Assembly: GCF_023284065.1 (NCBI RefSeq)
Contig: NZ_JAKIKP010000013.1
Coordinates: forward strand, 1 to 64,000
Direction of reading: 5' to 3'
From: Shewanella gaetbuli
GTDB lineage: Bacteria > Pseudomonadota > Gammaproteobacteria > Enterobacterales > Shewanellaceae
DNA length: 64,000 bases
Each line of letters begins with the position of its first letter. Position 1 is the first letter of the stretch. A program made the position numbers and the translations under genes. This document shows, in pieces, positions 35,529 to 43,900 of the stretch. A model generated the notes under the pieces. It did not search any database. It was not told the origin of the DNA and saw only the letters and a program-made list of their open reading frames with translations.

Positions 35529-36126
35529 TAACAAGCTTACTGTAGTTGAACATTAACGTTGAAAACTTTTCGATACTCTTAGCCGTAGTTTGCTTTTGCT
35601 CTGAGAAGCTTTTGCCGCAAAATGAGTTTGGAATATGGCCTATGGCTACTAACGTCGTGGCGCTTCACTCGTACTAAATAGAATACAAGTTTTCCAAACT
35701 CCGTTTGGATTTACATCGCAGGATTCCATCCTGCACCGGCCAAAAGGGTATCAACAGCAATACCCTCTATACTCTTTATTAAAGAAATGGGCCCTGCCGC
35801 CCCAGACGAAAAATGCTGGAAAGCGCATAATTTTCGATGGGGATTGATCCAGCTTTTAACCTCATCTTTATCCGTATTCGGCCATTGTCGAAAGCTCTAA
35901 CGCTTCCGATAGGCGTCTGAAGTATATGGATTTACAAATGTCACGCTGGCAGGGATGCCAAGGAGTGACCCTAGCCTAACGGAAGCTAGCTTGGCATCCA
36001 AGCCAAGCTCACGACCTTTTCTCGATGCCCTCAATTCAAATTAAGTCATCAATATATAAACTTCATGCTTTTGATTTTTAGATTGGTAGTCAAAAACAAG
36101 GTCAAATCGAAGAGACAATAATCAAG

Positions 36127-36216
36127 GTGCAGATGAGCCAGCGAGTATCCAAAACATGGATGTTTTGGCTAAGCCCACAGGGAAGTGCTTGCGGCGTCTC
36201 GCTGGATTATCTGCAC
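36127..36216. repeat. 90-base compound stem-loop element
   Basis: Outer arms GTGCAGAT (36127-36134) and ATCTGCAC (36209-36216) pair. A symmetric 3-by-3 internal loop follows, then CCAGCGAG (36138-36145) pairs with CTCGCTGG (36198-36205). Inside lies an almost perfect palindrome CCAAAACAT-GG-ATGTTTTGG (36149-36168). The layout of nested palindromes resembles MITE-like or cruciform elements. No protein is encoded. Whether it is repeated elsewhere in the genome cannot be seen here. Confidence 0.6.
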
Positions 36217-36476
36217 GATAGCCTGCGGCAGGCAATTGGTTAAATTGAAGCTATGGTCTCCTGTGCCTGAGCAAAGATAAATGAATTAATAAAGTGAGTA
36301 CCCGTGGGATATGGGGTCAGAGTTAATTTAACCAGTTGAGATACTTTTTTCATCTAAGCTACTGGTAATCGATTCGATAATTTAACTCAAAAATGTCCAA
36401 AAGTGAGTTTCGAACTTTAATGTACTCCGATACTTATAAAAGTGATAAATACCGGCGCCACAAATATGGCTTAATA

Positions 36477-37511
36477 CTATTCACCTTGATTAAGACGTAA
36501 GAAGTGTCCTGGAGGGTGGCCTAACCAATGTTTAAAACTTTGTCTAAAGTGACTGACATCGCTGTAACCCAATATATCTGCAATGTCTTCAACATGCATA
36601 TTATCGGCAAGAATCATTTTAATTGCCATTTGACAACGCACTTGGTCAACCAGCTTTTGATAGCTACTTCCTGCTGCTGCAAGTTTGCGTCTTAAACTTC
36701 TATCACTCATATGCAACTGAGCGGCCATCGCTTGTAGCGTGGGAACGTTAGGTGAGTGTTGACGAATTTTCAGTAATACTGTTTCAATTAACGAAGGTGT
36801 TCGGGCGGTATTTAATTGAGTATCAACTGCTGTAAATTGGTAAGTTATGGGCAATGACAACCATTGACGCTTTATTCCCCACTCAAAATAAGGCTTGCCA
36901 TACATTACCTTCGCACCGGTAAATTCGGCTAAAAAGGTATTTTGGTTATCGGTGTTTTCAGCAGCAGGCTCAGCAAAACGAATTTCGTCAATAACAAGAT
37001 GTTCATCAACTAGTTGCCTCGCTAACCCAACCAGCGAGCTAATACTATGTTGGAACTGGAATGAATATTTATCTGTAGACGATTTGCCGGTATTCAGCCA
37101 TCTTACCCATAAAATGTCATCTTCAACCCTGACTAAGCTGTCAGTAAAACTGCCCACTAATTCAGGGTTTTTAATCACAAATTGAAGACAATCACCCAGC
37201 GAATCAAATTGGTTTAGATAGGGTAACAGTACGTCTAAACTGTCAACTTGATAGCTAGCGCCTAACTTTGCCCCCATTTCTTGAGAGCTATTTTGCCTTA
37301 GCGCTTCTAACGCAAAGTCAACCTGCCAAACATACACAAACTGAGTTGCTGCAAGCTCTGTCATTCCTACGCCTATTTGCTCACAAATGGTTTGCGCAAG
37401 CTCATTACCCAACTCCTGTTGGATAAAAAGTAATAGATTACGCAACTCAAAGGCAGGATAACATTGGTCACCTACCATTAAGTTTGCATTATAACCACCC
37501 TGCTTCAGCAT
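36477..37511 (-). CDS. AraC-family transcriptional regulator (AraC_Arab-binding type)
   Basis: This 344-residue regulator has an N-terminal ligand domain of the type found in OruR- and ArgR-like AraC proteins (about 20-215). The C-terminal AraC DNA-binding domain (about 240-340) has two helix-turn-helix motifs: TLQAMAAQLHMSDRSLRRKL and VEDIADILGYSDVSHFRQSF. The ending FKHWLGHPPGHFLR is typical. It lies 21 bases downstream of sohB on the same strand and may be cotranscribed with it. The effector and targets are unknown. Confidence 0.88.
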   Translation of the reverse strand: MLKQGGYNANLMVGDQCYPAFELRNLLLFIQQELGNELAQTICEQIGVGMTELAATQFVYVWQVDFALEALRQNSSQEMGAKLGASYQVDSLDVLLPYLNQFDSLGDCLQFVIKNPELVGSFTDSLVRVEDDILWVRWLNTGKSSTDKYSFQFQHSISSLVGLARQLVDEHLVIDEIRFAEPAAENTDNQNTFLAEFTGAKVMYGKPYFEWGIKRQWLSLPITYQFTAVDTQLNTARTPSLIETVLLKIRQHSPNVPTLQAMAAQLHMSDRSLRRKLAAAGSSYQKLVDQVRCQMAIKMILADNMHVEDIADILGYSDVSHFRQSFKHWLGHPPGHFLRLNQGE

Positions 37512-37532
37512 ATAAGTGTATGTTCCGTAAAA

Positions 37533-38552
37533 TTAAACTGCGCGGCGTTCTGCCAGCTTATTTAACATACTGGTCACTGACAAAGAGGCTCCATGAGCGA
37601 TTTTATCTGCAAGTTTCTTTTTAGTTTGATATTTCAACTTAAACACTTGATGATCTTTGACTAAATTTAAAACAACATCGTCACTGGTAGATATTTCATC
37701 TACTAAGCCTAATTCTTTCGCTTGCTGACCATACCAATGCTCACCGGTTGCGACTTTGGCAATTTCTAACTCTGGGCGATATTGGCTAACAAATTGTTTG
37801 AAAAGCACGTGAGTTTCTTCAAGTTCCTCTTGAAACTTTTTACGTCCTTCATCAGTGTTCTCACCAAATACAGTTAAGGTACGTTTGAAATCACCAGCAG
37901 TATGTTGTTCATATTCAATATCATGTTTTTTAAGTAATTTACTAAAGTTAGGCAACTGAGCTACAACCCCAATTGAACCAACAATAGCAAAAGGTGCAGC
38001 AACAATTTTATTCGCCACACAAGCCATCATATAACCACCGCTGGCAGCCACTTTATCAATGCAAACAGTAAATGGAATATTAGCCTGACGTAAACGGTCT
38101 AACTGGCTGGAAGCTAAGCCATAACCGTGAACCATGCCGCCACCACTTTCAACATTCACTAATACTTGGTCGCCCTCTTCGGCGATGGTTAAAATTGCGG
38201 TAATTTCTTCTCTTAATGAAGCGACTTCATTAGCATCAATACTGCCTTTGAAATCTAAAACATACACTTTACTTAGAGTGCTTTCTTGTTTCTCTTGCGC
38301 TTTCTCATCCGCTTTTAACTGTTTTTCGTAAGCTTTCCATTGTTTTTTAGATAGCAGCTCTTGCTTTAGATCATGCTTTAACTGTTTTAACTCATCAGTT
38401 AAGTCAGTGAGCTTTAACTCACCTTTGTCGGTTTTATTTTTCATACCACTGGCAACAATAACAATTATCACCGCAACAACCGCCACCACGATTGTTACCG
38501 CCTTAGCGAGAAACATGCCGTATTCTATTAAAAAATCCAAAATAAACTCCAT
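37533..38552 (-). CDS. sohB: Inner-membrane peptidase SohB (S49 family)
   Basis: This 339-residue protease has an N-terminal transmembrane helix (about 12-36), a charged coiled-coil region (about 45-90) and a ClpP-fold S49 domain. The nucleophile Ser is in KVAASGGYMMACVANK near residue 170, and the Lys partner should lie in the segment containing AGDFKRTLTVFGENT. Length is close to E. coli SohB (349). In E. coli sohB is divergent from yciK. Here the same two genes flank a lipase gene. It is probably a periplasm-facing peptidase; physiological substrates are poorly known. Confidence 0.93.
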   Translation of the reverse strand: MEFILDFLIEYGMFLAKAVTIVVAVVAVIIVIVASGMKNKTDKGELKLTDLTDELKQLKHDLKQELLSKKQWKAYEKQLKADEKAQEKQESTLSKVYVLDFKGSIDANEVASLREEITAILTIAEEGDQVLVNVESGGGMVHGYGLASSQLDRLRQANIPFTVCIDKVAASGGYMMACVANKIVAAPFAIVGSIGVVAQLPNFSKLLKKHDIEYEQHTAGDFKRTLTVFGENTDEGRKKFQEELEETHVLFKQFVSQYRPELEIAKVATGEHWYGQQAKELGLVDEISTSDDVVLNLVKDHQVFKLKYQTKKKLADKIAHGASLSVTSMLNKLAERRAV

Positions 38553-38602
38553 AAAAAAATAATAAGCTAGTTTACCAATATCTAGGCTGAAACATACAAC
38601 AA

Positions 38603-38626
38603 AAAACCCAGCTATCGCTGGGTTTT
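38603..38626 (-). terminator. Rho-independent terminator of the lipase gene
   Basis: AAAACCCAGC and GCTGGGTTTT pair around TATC. On the minus strand the stem continues into a run of T's. It lies 30 bases after the lipase stop codon and before sohB. Confidence 0.85.
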
Positions 38627-38655
38627 TGAACAGTTAAGACTCGAAGTTGTAACGG

Positions 38656-41151
38656 TTAATTACAAGATTGAATCACATCTGAATCTGACACTAATACTGT
38701 TGCTGAGCCCAGTGCTGCTGTACGTGCAAACATCGACACTTGAGACTGCATTTCAGCGGTTGCCTCAGCAGCCATTCCGTCAGTAGCATCCGTTTCATCT
38801 GGGCTTACAATTGAGCTATGGTGGCCTTTAGAGAACCTAACTACACCAGAACCTACTGTAGTGGTATCAATACACTTAAGTCCAATACTGGCAATTAATG
38901 GCTCAGTACCTGATAGAGGGAAAGACTCAACCGTATTAGGTAATACTTGGTCAGGTAAGTTATTCGCACCATCACCTACCACTTCAATTAAATGAACCGG
39001 TAAACCCGTGTCAGCTAACTGGCTACCATGGTTAATCGGGTCAGCACTATCAAATGCAGTTTGCACCGCAAATGCAAAGGTTGGAATAAACTCTGCGTAA
39101 ACGGCTTGTACTAAAGCGGCATATTCAGGAGTGCCCGGCTCAAACTCACCAGTATTGGCTTCTTTTACCAGCGCTAAGAAAGTATCTGATGCGGTTACAG
39201 TGTCAAATAGAACGGGTCCAAAGGTTGGCGAACCTGCAAAGGCACCTGCTAAACCACCTGCTGGAGCAACTAATGATGATGCATTCAACGCATAAGCATT
39301 TGGCAACTGAGCTCCAGAAGTTGGATCAACTAACCCCGTACTGGCGTAGGTTGAGAAGGTTGTTCCAACAATACCCCCTAAGCTTAATCCCTGAGCACTA
39401 ATCTTAGTAATATCGAAAACTTGCTGGCCGCCTGCTTGGGCAATTTGGCTATATAACCCGGTTAATAATAAACGTAGCGCTAAATGATCCATCGTTGCTT
39501 GGCGGAAATTATCACGAACAGTTAATGTGCTGCCAATATTAACAAAAACTAATGGTGACCCATTTTGGAATGCATCCGGTTTGTTTATCAAACTGCCGTA
39601 TGCAGGGTCACTTGCCGACACCTCATACACACCATCGCCATTGGCATCAAATGAACGCGCACCATGCAATGGCATATCAATCGCCACTGTTGCAATCCCC
39701 ATAGCAGCATAAGAACCGGCATAAGCTAATGCCATTTCTTTACCACCGCCTAAACCATGTAGTGCGATATTTGTTGGCCAACCATTAGTTGGGGCAACAA
39801 AGTTAAGTCCTTGAGAAGCTTGAAACGCTGCCACTTTTTGTGCATTTGGTATTGCGATTAAAACCGGTACAGATTCATACCCCATCACTTTAGGAATAGG
39901 GTTGAACTTAGTTAAATGCTTAGTTGGGTCAGCATCAGTACCATCATTTAATTTCCACGGGTATCCGGCTAATAATGCCGGATTAGCTAATGCAGCACTT
40001 GGGTCAATACCATAAGCGCTTGCTTGAGCAACAAAGTTTTCTTGGCTTAAGGTTCCAGCTTGCATAGCTAATAGCACCGACACAGGGCTGTCGCCTTGTG
40101 CATACCAACGCTCATTGATAAGCGGTTCCATTTCTGGGCTTAAACAGCCTGCAGAAGAACAACTACCGTAAATAGGTAATTTAACCGTTGCTGTATACAT
40201 ATCAGCTAAGTCTGACAGTACATAAGCCACACCGTCTGCTGGGGTTAATCCTGCGGCATCAGCTGCTGTTACAATGCCACCAAAACCATTTGGCATCGGC
40301 ATTGGCGGTTGTTCAAATGATGGCATATAGCTTTCTCTAGACGCCATCAATAACTTGGTTGTTTCATAAACATCGGTAACAGACTGAGTGGTAAATAAAC
40401 CTGAATAACTAATGGTTTCAGGGTCAACACCATGGGCTGCAGCGATACCTTTTTCATAACTATTAACCAGATACTGAAGTTGTAACTGAGCTTCAGTTTC
40501 TAATGGTTTAGTTTCAAAATCTAATTTAAGTAGGCCATAAGTGGTTGATGGTGCAATGCCACGACCTAATGAGTCTTGAATAAGACTGGTGGTAGCGTAA
40601 ATATACGATTGGCCTGCTTTAAGCGGTTTAAGCGGCACAATGGCGATAGTGTTTCCAGATGCTTTAGAAACAAAGTCAACACCAAATGTTAATTCTTCTC
40701 CCACTTTACAAGCAGAAACTGAAGGGGCTGAGCTACATTCTGGATCAGACGAAAGTGCCCCGCCTACCGTTGCTTCAAATAAACGCACTGCACCTGCCTG
40801 GAATACAGAAGCTTCATCTAACGTTAATGGAGTGCCGTCTAAGTCAGAGGCTAAATCAACATTAATGCTGATTGGTGAAGAAGTTGACCATCCGTCAAGC
40901 GCACCTAACGCTAATTGAGGATTAACATAGTCAATGCCGTCTTCACCAGGAATATTTAGCGTCCCGTCTGTGGTGCCGCTGAAAAGTAAATCGTTTGGTA
41001 ATGGAACGACACCGTTTGCAGGATCAAACTGCATATGTGAAACAGGCACTAAAGGCGTGGCATTTTCTTTTGCTTCATTGAAGCTATCTTCAGAACAGCC
41101 CGTTAGTCCAAGAGCAGATGTAATGGCAACACCCAAAATGAGTCTTTTCAT
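38656..41151 (-). CDS. Extracellular lipase lipoprotein, Pla-1/cef (VolA-like) family
   Basis: This 831-residue lipoprotein has the lipobox LTGCSE (Cys near residue 19). The N-terminal region has the family start PVSHMQFDPANGVVPLPNDLLF. The catalytic domain has the nucleophile elbow GLSLGGIVG (Ser near residue 570), and HGLGGGKEMALAY looks like the oxyanion-hole strand. A candidate His is in KGHHSSIVSP near the end. In Vibrio, VolA is a surface-exposed lysophospholipase that releases fatty acids for uptake; the same role is inferred here. It sits between sohB and yciK, which are neighbours in E. coli. Transcription is separate (own terminator). Confidence 0.88.
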   Translation of the reverse strand: MKRLILGVAITSALGLTGCSEDSFNEAKENATPLVPVSHMQFDPANGVVPLPNDLLFSGTTDGTLNIPGEDGIDYVNPQLALGALDGWSTSSPISINVDLASDLDGTPLTLDEASVFQAGAVRLFEATVGGALSSDPECSSAPSVSACKVGEELTFGVDFVSKASGNTIAIVPLKPLKAGQSYIYATTSLIQDSLGRGIAPSTTYGLLKLDFETKPLETEAQLQLQYLVNSYEKGIAAAHGVDPETISYSGLFTTQSVTDVYETTKLLMASRESYMPSFEQPPMPMPNGFGGIVTAADAAGLTPADGVAYVLSDLADMYTATVKLPIYGSCSSAGCLSPEMEPLINERWYAQGDSPVSVLLAMQAGTLSQENFVAQASAYGIDPSAALANPALLAGYPWKLNDGTDADPTKHLTKFNPIPKVMGYESVPVLIAIPNAQKVAAFQASQGLNFVAPTNGWPTNIALHGLGGGKEMALAYAGSYAAMGIATVAIDMPLHGARSFDANGDGVYEVSASDPAYGSLINKPDAFQNGSPLVFVNIGSTLTVRDNFRQATMDHLALRLLLTGLYSQIAQAGGQQVFDITKISAQGLSLGGIVGTTFSTYASTGLVDPTSGAQLPNAYALNASSLVAPAGGLAGAFAGSPTFGPVLFDTVTASDTFLALVKEANTGEFEPGTPEYAALVQAVYAEFIPTFAFAVQTAFDSADPINHGSQLADTGLPVHLIEVVGDGANNLPDQVLPNTVESFPLSGTEPLIASIGLKCIDTTTVGSGVVRFSKGHHSSIVSPDETDATDGMAAEATAEMQSQVSMFARTAALGSATVLVSDSDVIQSCN

Positions 41152-41411
41152 CTTTTTTCCCCAAATCTTGTTTTAATAATTTTGTTTTCCCCAAAAAATT
41201 GGTCACAATAGTGCAATCCTATGACCATAAGGGCTTATTTTAGCCCTTAATTAGTCTCAAGTTAACGTAAAATTATAGAGTTAGCTACAAGTTTATTGCA
41301 TGAACACCACAGTTCAATATACAAATATCAGTCATTTGTTTAAAACGGGTGTTCAACTTTTGTTCGATTGTAGATTTGACGGGCATTTCCGCCTAAAGGA
41401 AGTATTTAATC

Positions 41412-42149
41412 ATGTTGGAATATCAAGCTAGAAAAGATTTACTCAAAAATAAAACGATATTAGTAACCGGCGCAGGTGATGGCATTGGTCGAGTTGCCGC
41501 GCTAACCTTTGCTCAGCATGGCGCAACGGTTATTCTGCTCGGTAAAACGGTTAAAAAACTAGAGAGTGTTTACGATGAAATTGTGGCACAAAATGGCCCT
41601 ACTCCAGCCATTGTGCCATTAGATTTAAAAGGTGCTACAGAGCAAAACTACATCGATATGGCAGAAACAATTGCAGAGCAATTTGGCGCATTAGATGGAT
41701 TATTACACAATGCCTCTTTATTAGGTGCATTAGGCCCATTTGAACATATTGACGTTAAATCTTTAGAAGATATCCTAAAAATTAATGTCACTGCACAAGC
41801 GGTGATGACTAAAGCATTACTTCCCATAATGCGTAAAGCTGACAATGCGTCGATTATTTTCACTTCAAGTGGAGTTGGGCGTAAAGGTCGCGCTTATTGG
41901 GGGCCTTATGCTTTTTCAAAATTTGCGACTGAAGGCATGATGCAAGTACTTGCAGATGAATGTGACCAAACTTCGGTAAGAGTGAATAGTATCAACCCAG
42001 GGGCAACACGCACTGAAATGCGAGCTAAAGCTTACCCAGCGGAAGATCCAACAACCTTGAAAACTCCTGAGCAAATTATGGCTAGTTATTTATATTTAAT
42101 GGGTGAAGATTCACTTGAGGTTAATGGTCAAGCATTAAACGCACAATAA
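41412..42149 (+). CDS. yciK: YciK family SDR oxidoreductase
   Basis: This 245-residue short-chain dehydrogenase has the cofactor motif TGAGDGIGRVAAL at residues 20-32, NAS (in LHNASLLG), the active-site Ser in IIFTSSGVG and the YxxxK pair in GPYAFSKFATEG. Length and order match E. coli YciK (252). Its substrate is not established. AAGGAAG precedes the ATG. It is divergent from the lipase gene and ends in a long hairpin. Confidence 0.93.
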   Translation: MLEYQARKDLLKNKTILVTGAGDGIGRVAALTFAQHGATVILLGKTVKKLESVYDEIVAQNGPTPAIVPLDLKGATEQNYIDMAETIAEQFGALDGLLHNASLLGALGPFEHIDVKSLEDILKINVTAQAVMTKALLPIMRKADNASIIFTSSGVGRKGRAYWGPYAFSKFATEGMMQVLADECDQTSVRVNSINPGATRTEMRAKAYPAEDPTTLKTPEQIMASYLYLMGEDSLEVNGQALNAQ

Positions 42150-42158
42150 ATGATAAGT

Positions 42159-42193
42159 CTCAAATAAGTCAGTCCTTCGCTGGCTTATTTGAG
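42159..42193 (+). terminator. Long hairpin after yciK
   Basis: CTCAAATAAG and CTTATTTGAG pair, and an inner extension pairs through AGTC/GGCT. Only a short T-containing tract (TTGTTAT) follows on the plus strand, so this is a likely but imperfect terminator. The stem may also serve the convergent minus-strand gene. Confidence 0.6.
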
Positions 42194-42219
42194 TTGTTAT
42201 CGAGGTAAAATATGGGAGG

Positions 42220-42588
42220 TTAAAGAGCAATTCTATCAGCATTCTCGGCTAATAATTTATCGCCAATCCCTTTAACGGCTTTCAACTGATTTATATTTTT
42301 AAATTTACCATTCTTGTTTCTATAATTGATAATCGATTGGGCTTTGGCCTCTCCAACACCAAATAACTTTTGTAATTGTTGGGCATTGGCGTTGTTAATG
42401 TTAACTTTGGTGGCGTTTGATTTAGCCATATTGGATTTGATTGAACTGGCATGACTCACGTTGTTTTTAACACTTTTTGCCATTTCAGCAGAGTTAGATT
42501 GGTTACTTTTTGTTTCGGCAGCGCTCAGGTTACTCGTTACAAAACCTAATGCAAAACAACCTATTAGACATAAATGTAATACTCTCAT
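42220..42588 (-). CDS. ComEA/YbaV-like helix-hairpin-helix protein, exported
   Basis: This 122-residue protein has a signal peptide (MRVLHLCLIGCFALGFVTSN then LSAAE), a Ser/Asn/Lys-rich spacer and a C-terminal helix-hairpin-helix pair (KVNINNANAQQLQKLFGVGE and NINQLKAVKGIGDKLL). It is the periplasmic ComEA/YbaV architecture, which binds DNA non-specifically. In E. coli ybaV follows ppiD; here it is about 13 kb away from ppiD. The ATG at 42588 is preferred over an upstream in-frame start because GGAG lies eight bases before it. It may take part in DNA uptake, but no other competence gene is in the window. Confidence 0.87.
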   Translation of the reverse strand: MRVLHLCLIGCFALGFVTSNLSAAETKSNQSNSAEMAKSVKNNVSHASSIKSNMAKSNATKVNINNANAQQLQKLFGVGEAKAQSIINYRNKNGKFKNINQLKAVKGIGDKLLAENADRIAL

Positions 42589-42743
42589 TGTATATTCTCC
42601 ATATTCCATCATTGACGCTACTATGCCGAATTCCTTATTCCATGGCTGTAGCTAATTAACCGCATTCAATACTGAGTGCGGTTAAAAATTGTACACTACA
42701 ATTGTCTAATGTAAGTAGTGAGATAAATATACAATTTATCGAA

Positions 42744-43862
42744 TTATCGAAGTTTTTCTGCTGGCTCTTTTTGCGTTGAAGATTTCCTCAGTGCAGCTGT
42801 CGTTAGGCCTTTTAATTCACTTAAAAGATGTCGGTGTATTTTACTCAACTTAGGCTTAGTATTTTGATTAAACGGTATCGGACGACATAAACTCATCGCC
42901 TGATAACCCAGCCTTGCTGTTAACAAGCCACCACCCAGCCCTTGAGCCACCCTAGCAGATAACTTACCCGTCATCTCTACAGACAATAATTGGGTGCCTA
43001 TATCCATTGCGACTTCAGTGGTTCCAGCATAAATTATATTAAAAATAATCGATTTTATTAGCCTGATTCGGCTCCAATAACCCAGCTCAATGCCGTATAC
43101 CTTGGCGATTTTTGAAATCATGGTTTGATTGCGCCATAAAATTAATGCCATATCTAGTACTGCTAAAGGGCTTGCTGCCAATAATAAAGCTGACTCAGCT
43201 GAGTATTTGGCAACGTATTTTTTAGCTAATTGATCTCGCTCTGACAGCACTAGCTCATCAAACAACAACACTCTTTCAGCATCGTTATGCTCGACACTCA
43301 CCTGTGCTAAATAGGTCTTTTTTGCTTCAGTGTTGGGATAGTTGGTTAGTAATGTGGCTAAAAAAGGCTCAGCTTCACCGATTTGCATACTCTCAGCCAA
43401 GCGGCTAGCGGTATCTTGGTGGTGACCAACCTGCTTTAACTTCACTAATTTTCGCCACTCTTTTAGGCTCATGCCGACAACCCAAGTGGTAATCACCACA
43501 AGCACGGTCGAGTAAAAGCCAAATAAAATAGGACTTTGCTCAAATGCATCTCTCAGCCCTAACAAGGTTTGCACAATAATCAGTAAAGTTACACCGAGGC
43601 ACGAAAGCTTAGCCAGAAGTGACCAACGTTGCGGCTTTGATTGCTCTTTAATAACTTCATCTAAAGCAGTATCAGGAAACTGTGAATCTAAATCGCTATC
43701 TTCAAATGACGTATTCGCTGACTCAGATATAAACTCAGCAGCGTCGAAAGTTTGCACGGGTTGAATAACATCGTTATTCATTGTCGCAGATTTTTCATTT
43801 GATTGACCATCAGAGTTCGATTGTTGGTCAAACACTTGAGCAGGTTTAATATTGTTAACCAT
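42744..43862 (-). CDS. ycjF: YcjF family inner-membrane protein (TIGR01620, DUF697)
   Basis: This 372-residue protein has an acidic, Asn/Gln-rich N-terminus (1-80), two transmembrane helices (about 85-105 and 115-135) and a helical DUF697 domain (about 215-340) with LLLAASPLAVLDMALILWRN. In enterobacteria ycjX-ycjF belong to the Psp regulon. Here the gene follows ycjX by 38 bases and so belongs to the psp transcript. Its role in membrane stress is not defined. Confidence 0.92.
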   Translation of the reverse strand: MVNNIKPAQVFDQQSNSDGQSNEKSATMNNDVIQPVQTFDAAEFISESANTSFEDSDLDSQFPDTALDEVIKEQSKPQRWSLLAKLSCLGVTLLIIVQTLLGLRDAFEQSPILFGFYSTVLVVITTWVVGMSLKEWRKLVKLKQVGHHQDTASRLAESMQIGEAEPFLATLLTNYPNTEAKKTYLAQVSVEHNDAERVLLFDELVLSERDQLAKKYVAKYSAESALLLAASPLAVLDMALILWRNQTMISKIAKVYGIELGYWSRIRLIKSIIFNIIYAGTTEVAMDIGTQLLSVEMTGKLSARVAQGLGGGLLTARLGYQAMSLCRPIPFNQNTKPKLSKIHRHLLSELKGLTTAALRKSSTQKEPAEKLR

Positions 43863-43900
43863 TATATTTTCTCAATAAGCATCCGTTACCGACATGCTAA

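Larger units (their letters stand above)
35503..36476. other. Gene-free region rich in palindromes
   Basis: These 974 bases have no credible ORF on either strand. After a GC-rich hairpin at 35506-35528 there are at least six further stem-loops: TCCAAAC/GTTTGGA (35693-35709), GCAGGAT/ATCCTGC (35718-35734), AGGGTAT/ATACCCT (35745-35766), a two-part stem at 35800-35842, GGATGCCAAG/CTTGGCATCC (35953-35999) and a 90-base compound stem (36127-36216). The right part contains GGGGTCAGAGTTAATTTAAC (near 36314-36333), a motif that I associate with RAYT-type repetitive elements. The base composition is more GC-rich in patches than the flanks. It looks like a mosaic of decayed palindromic mobile elements. 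Confidence 0.7.

Noticed and set aside
35503..36476. A decayed insertion-sequence transposase gene
   Set aside because: No frame on either strand shows transposase motifs or adequate length. Only palindromes are visible.
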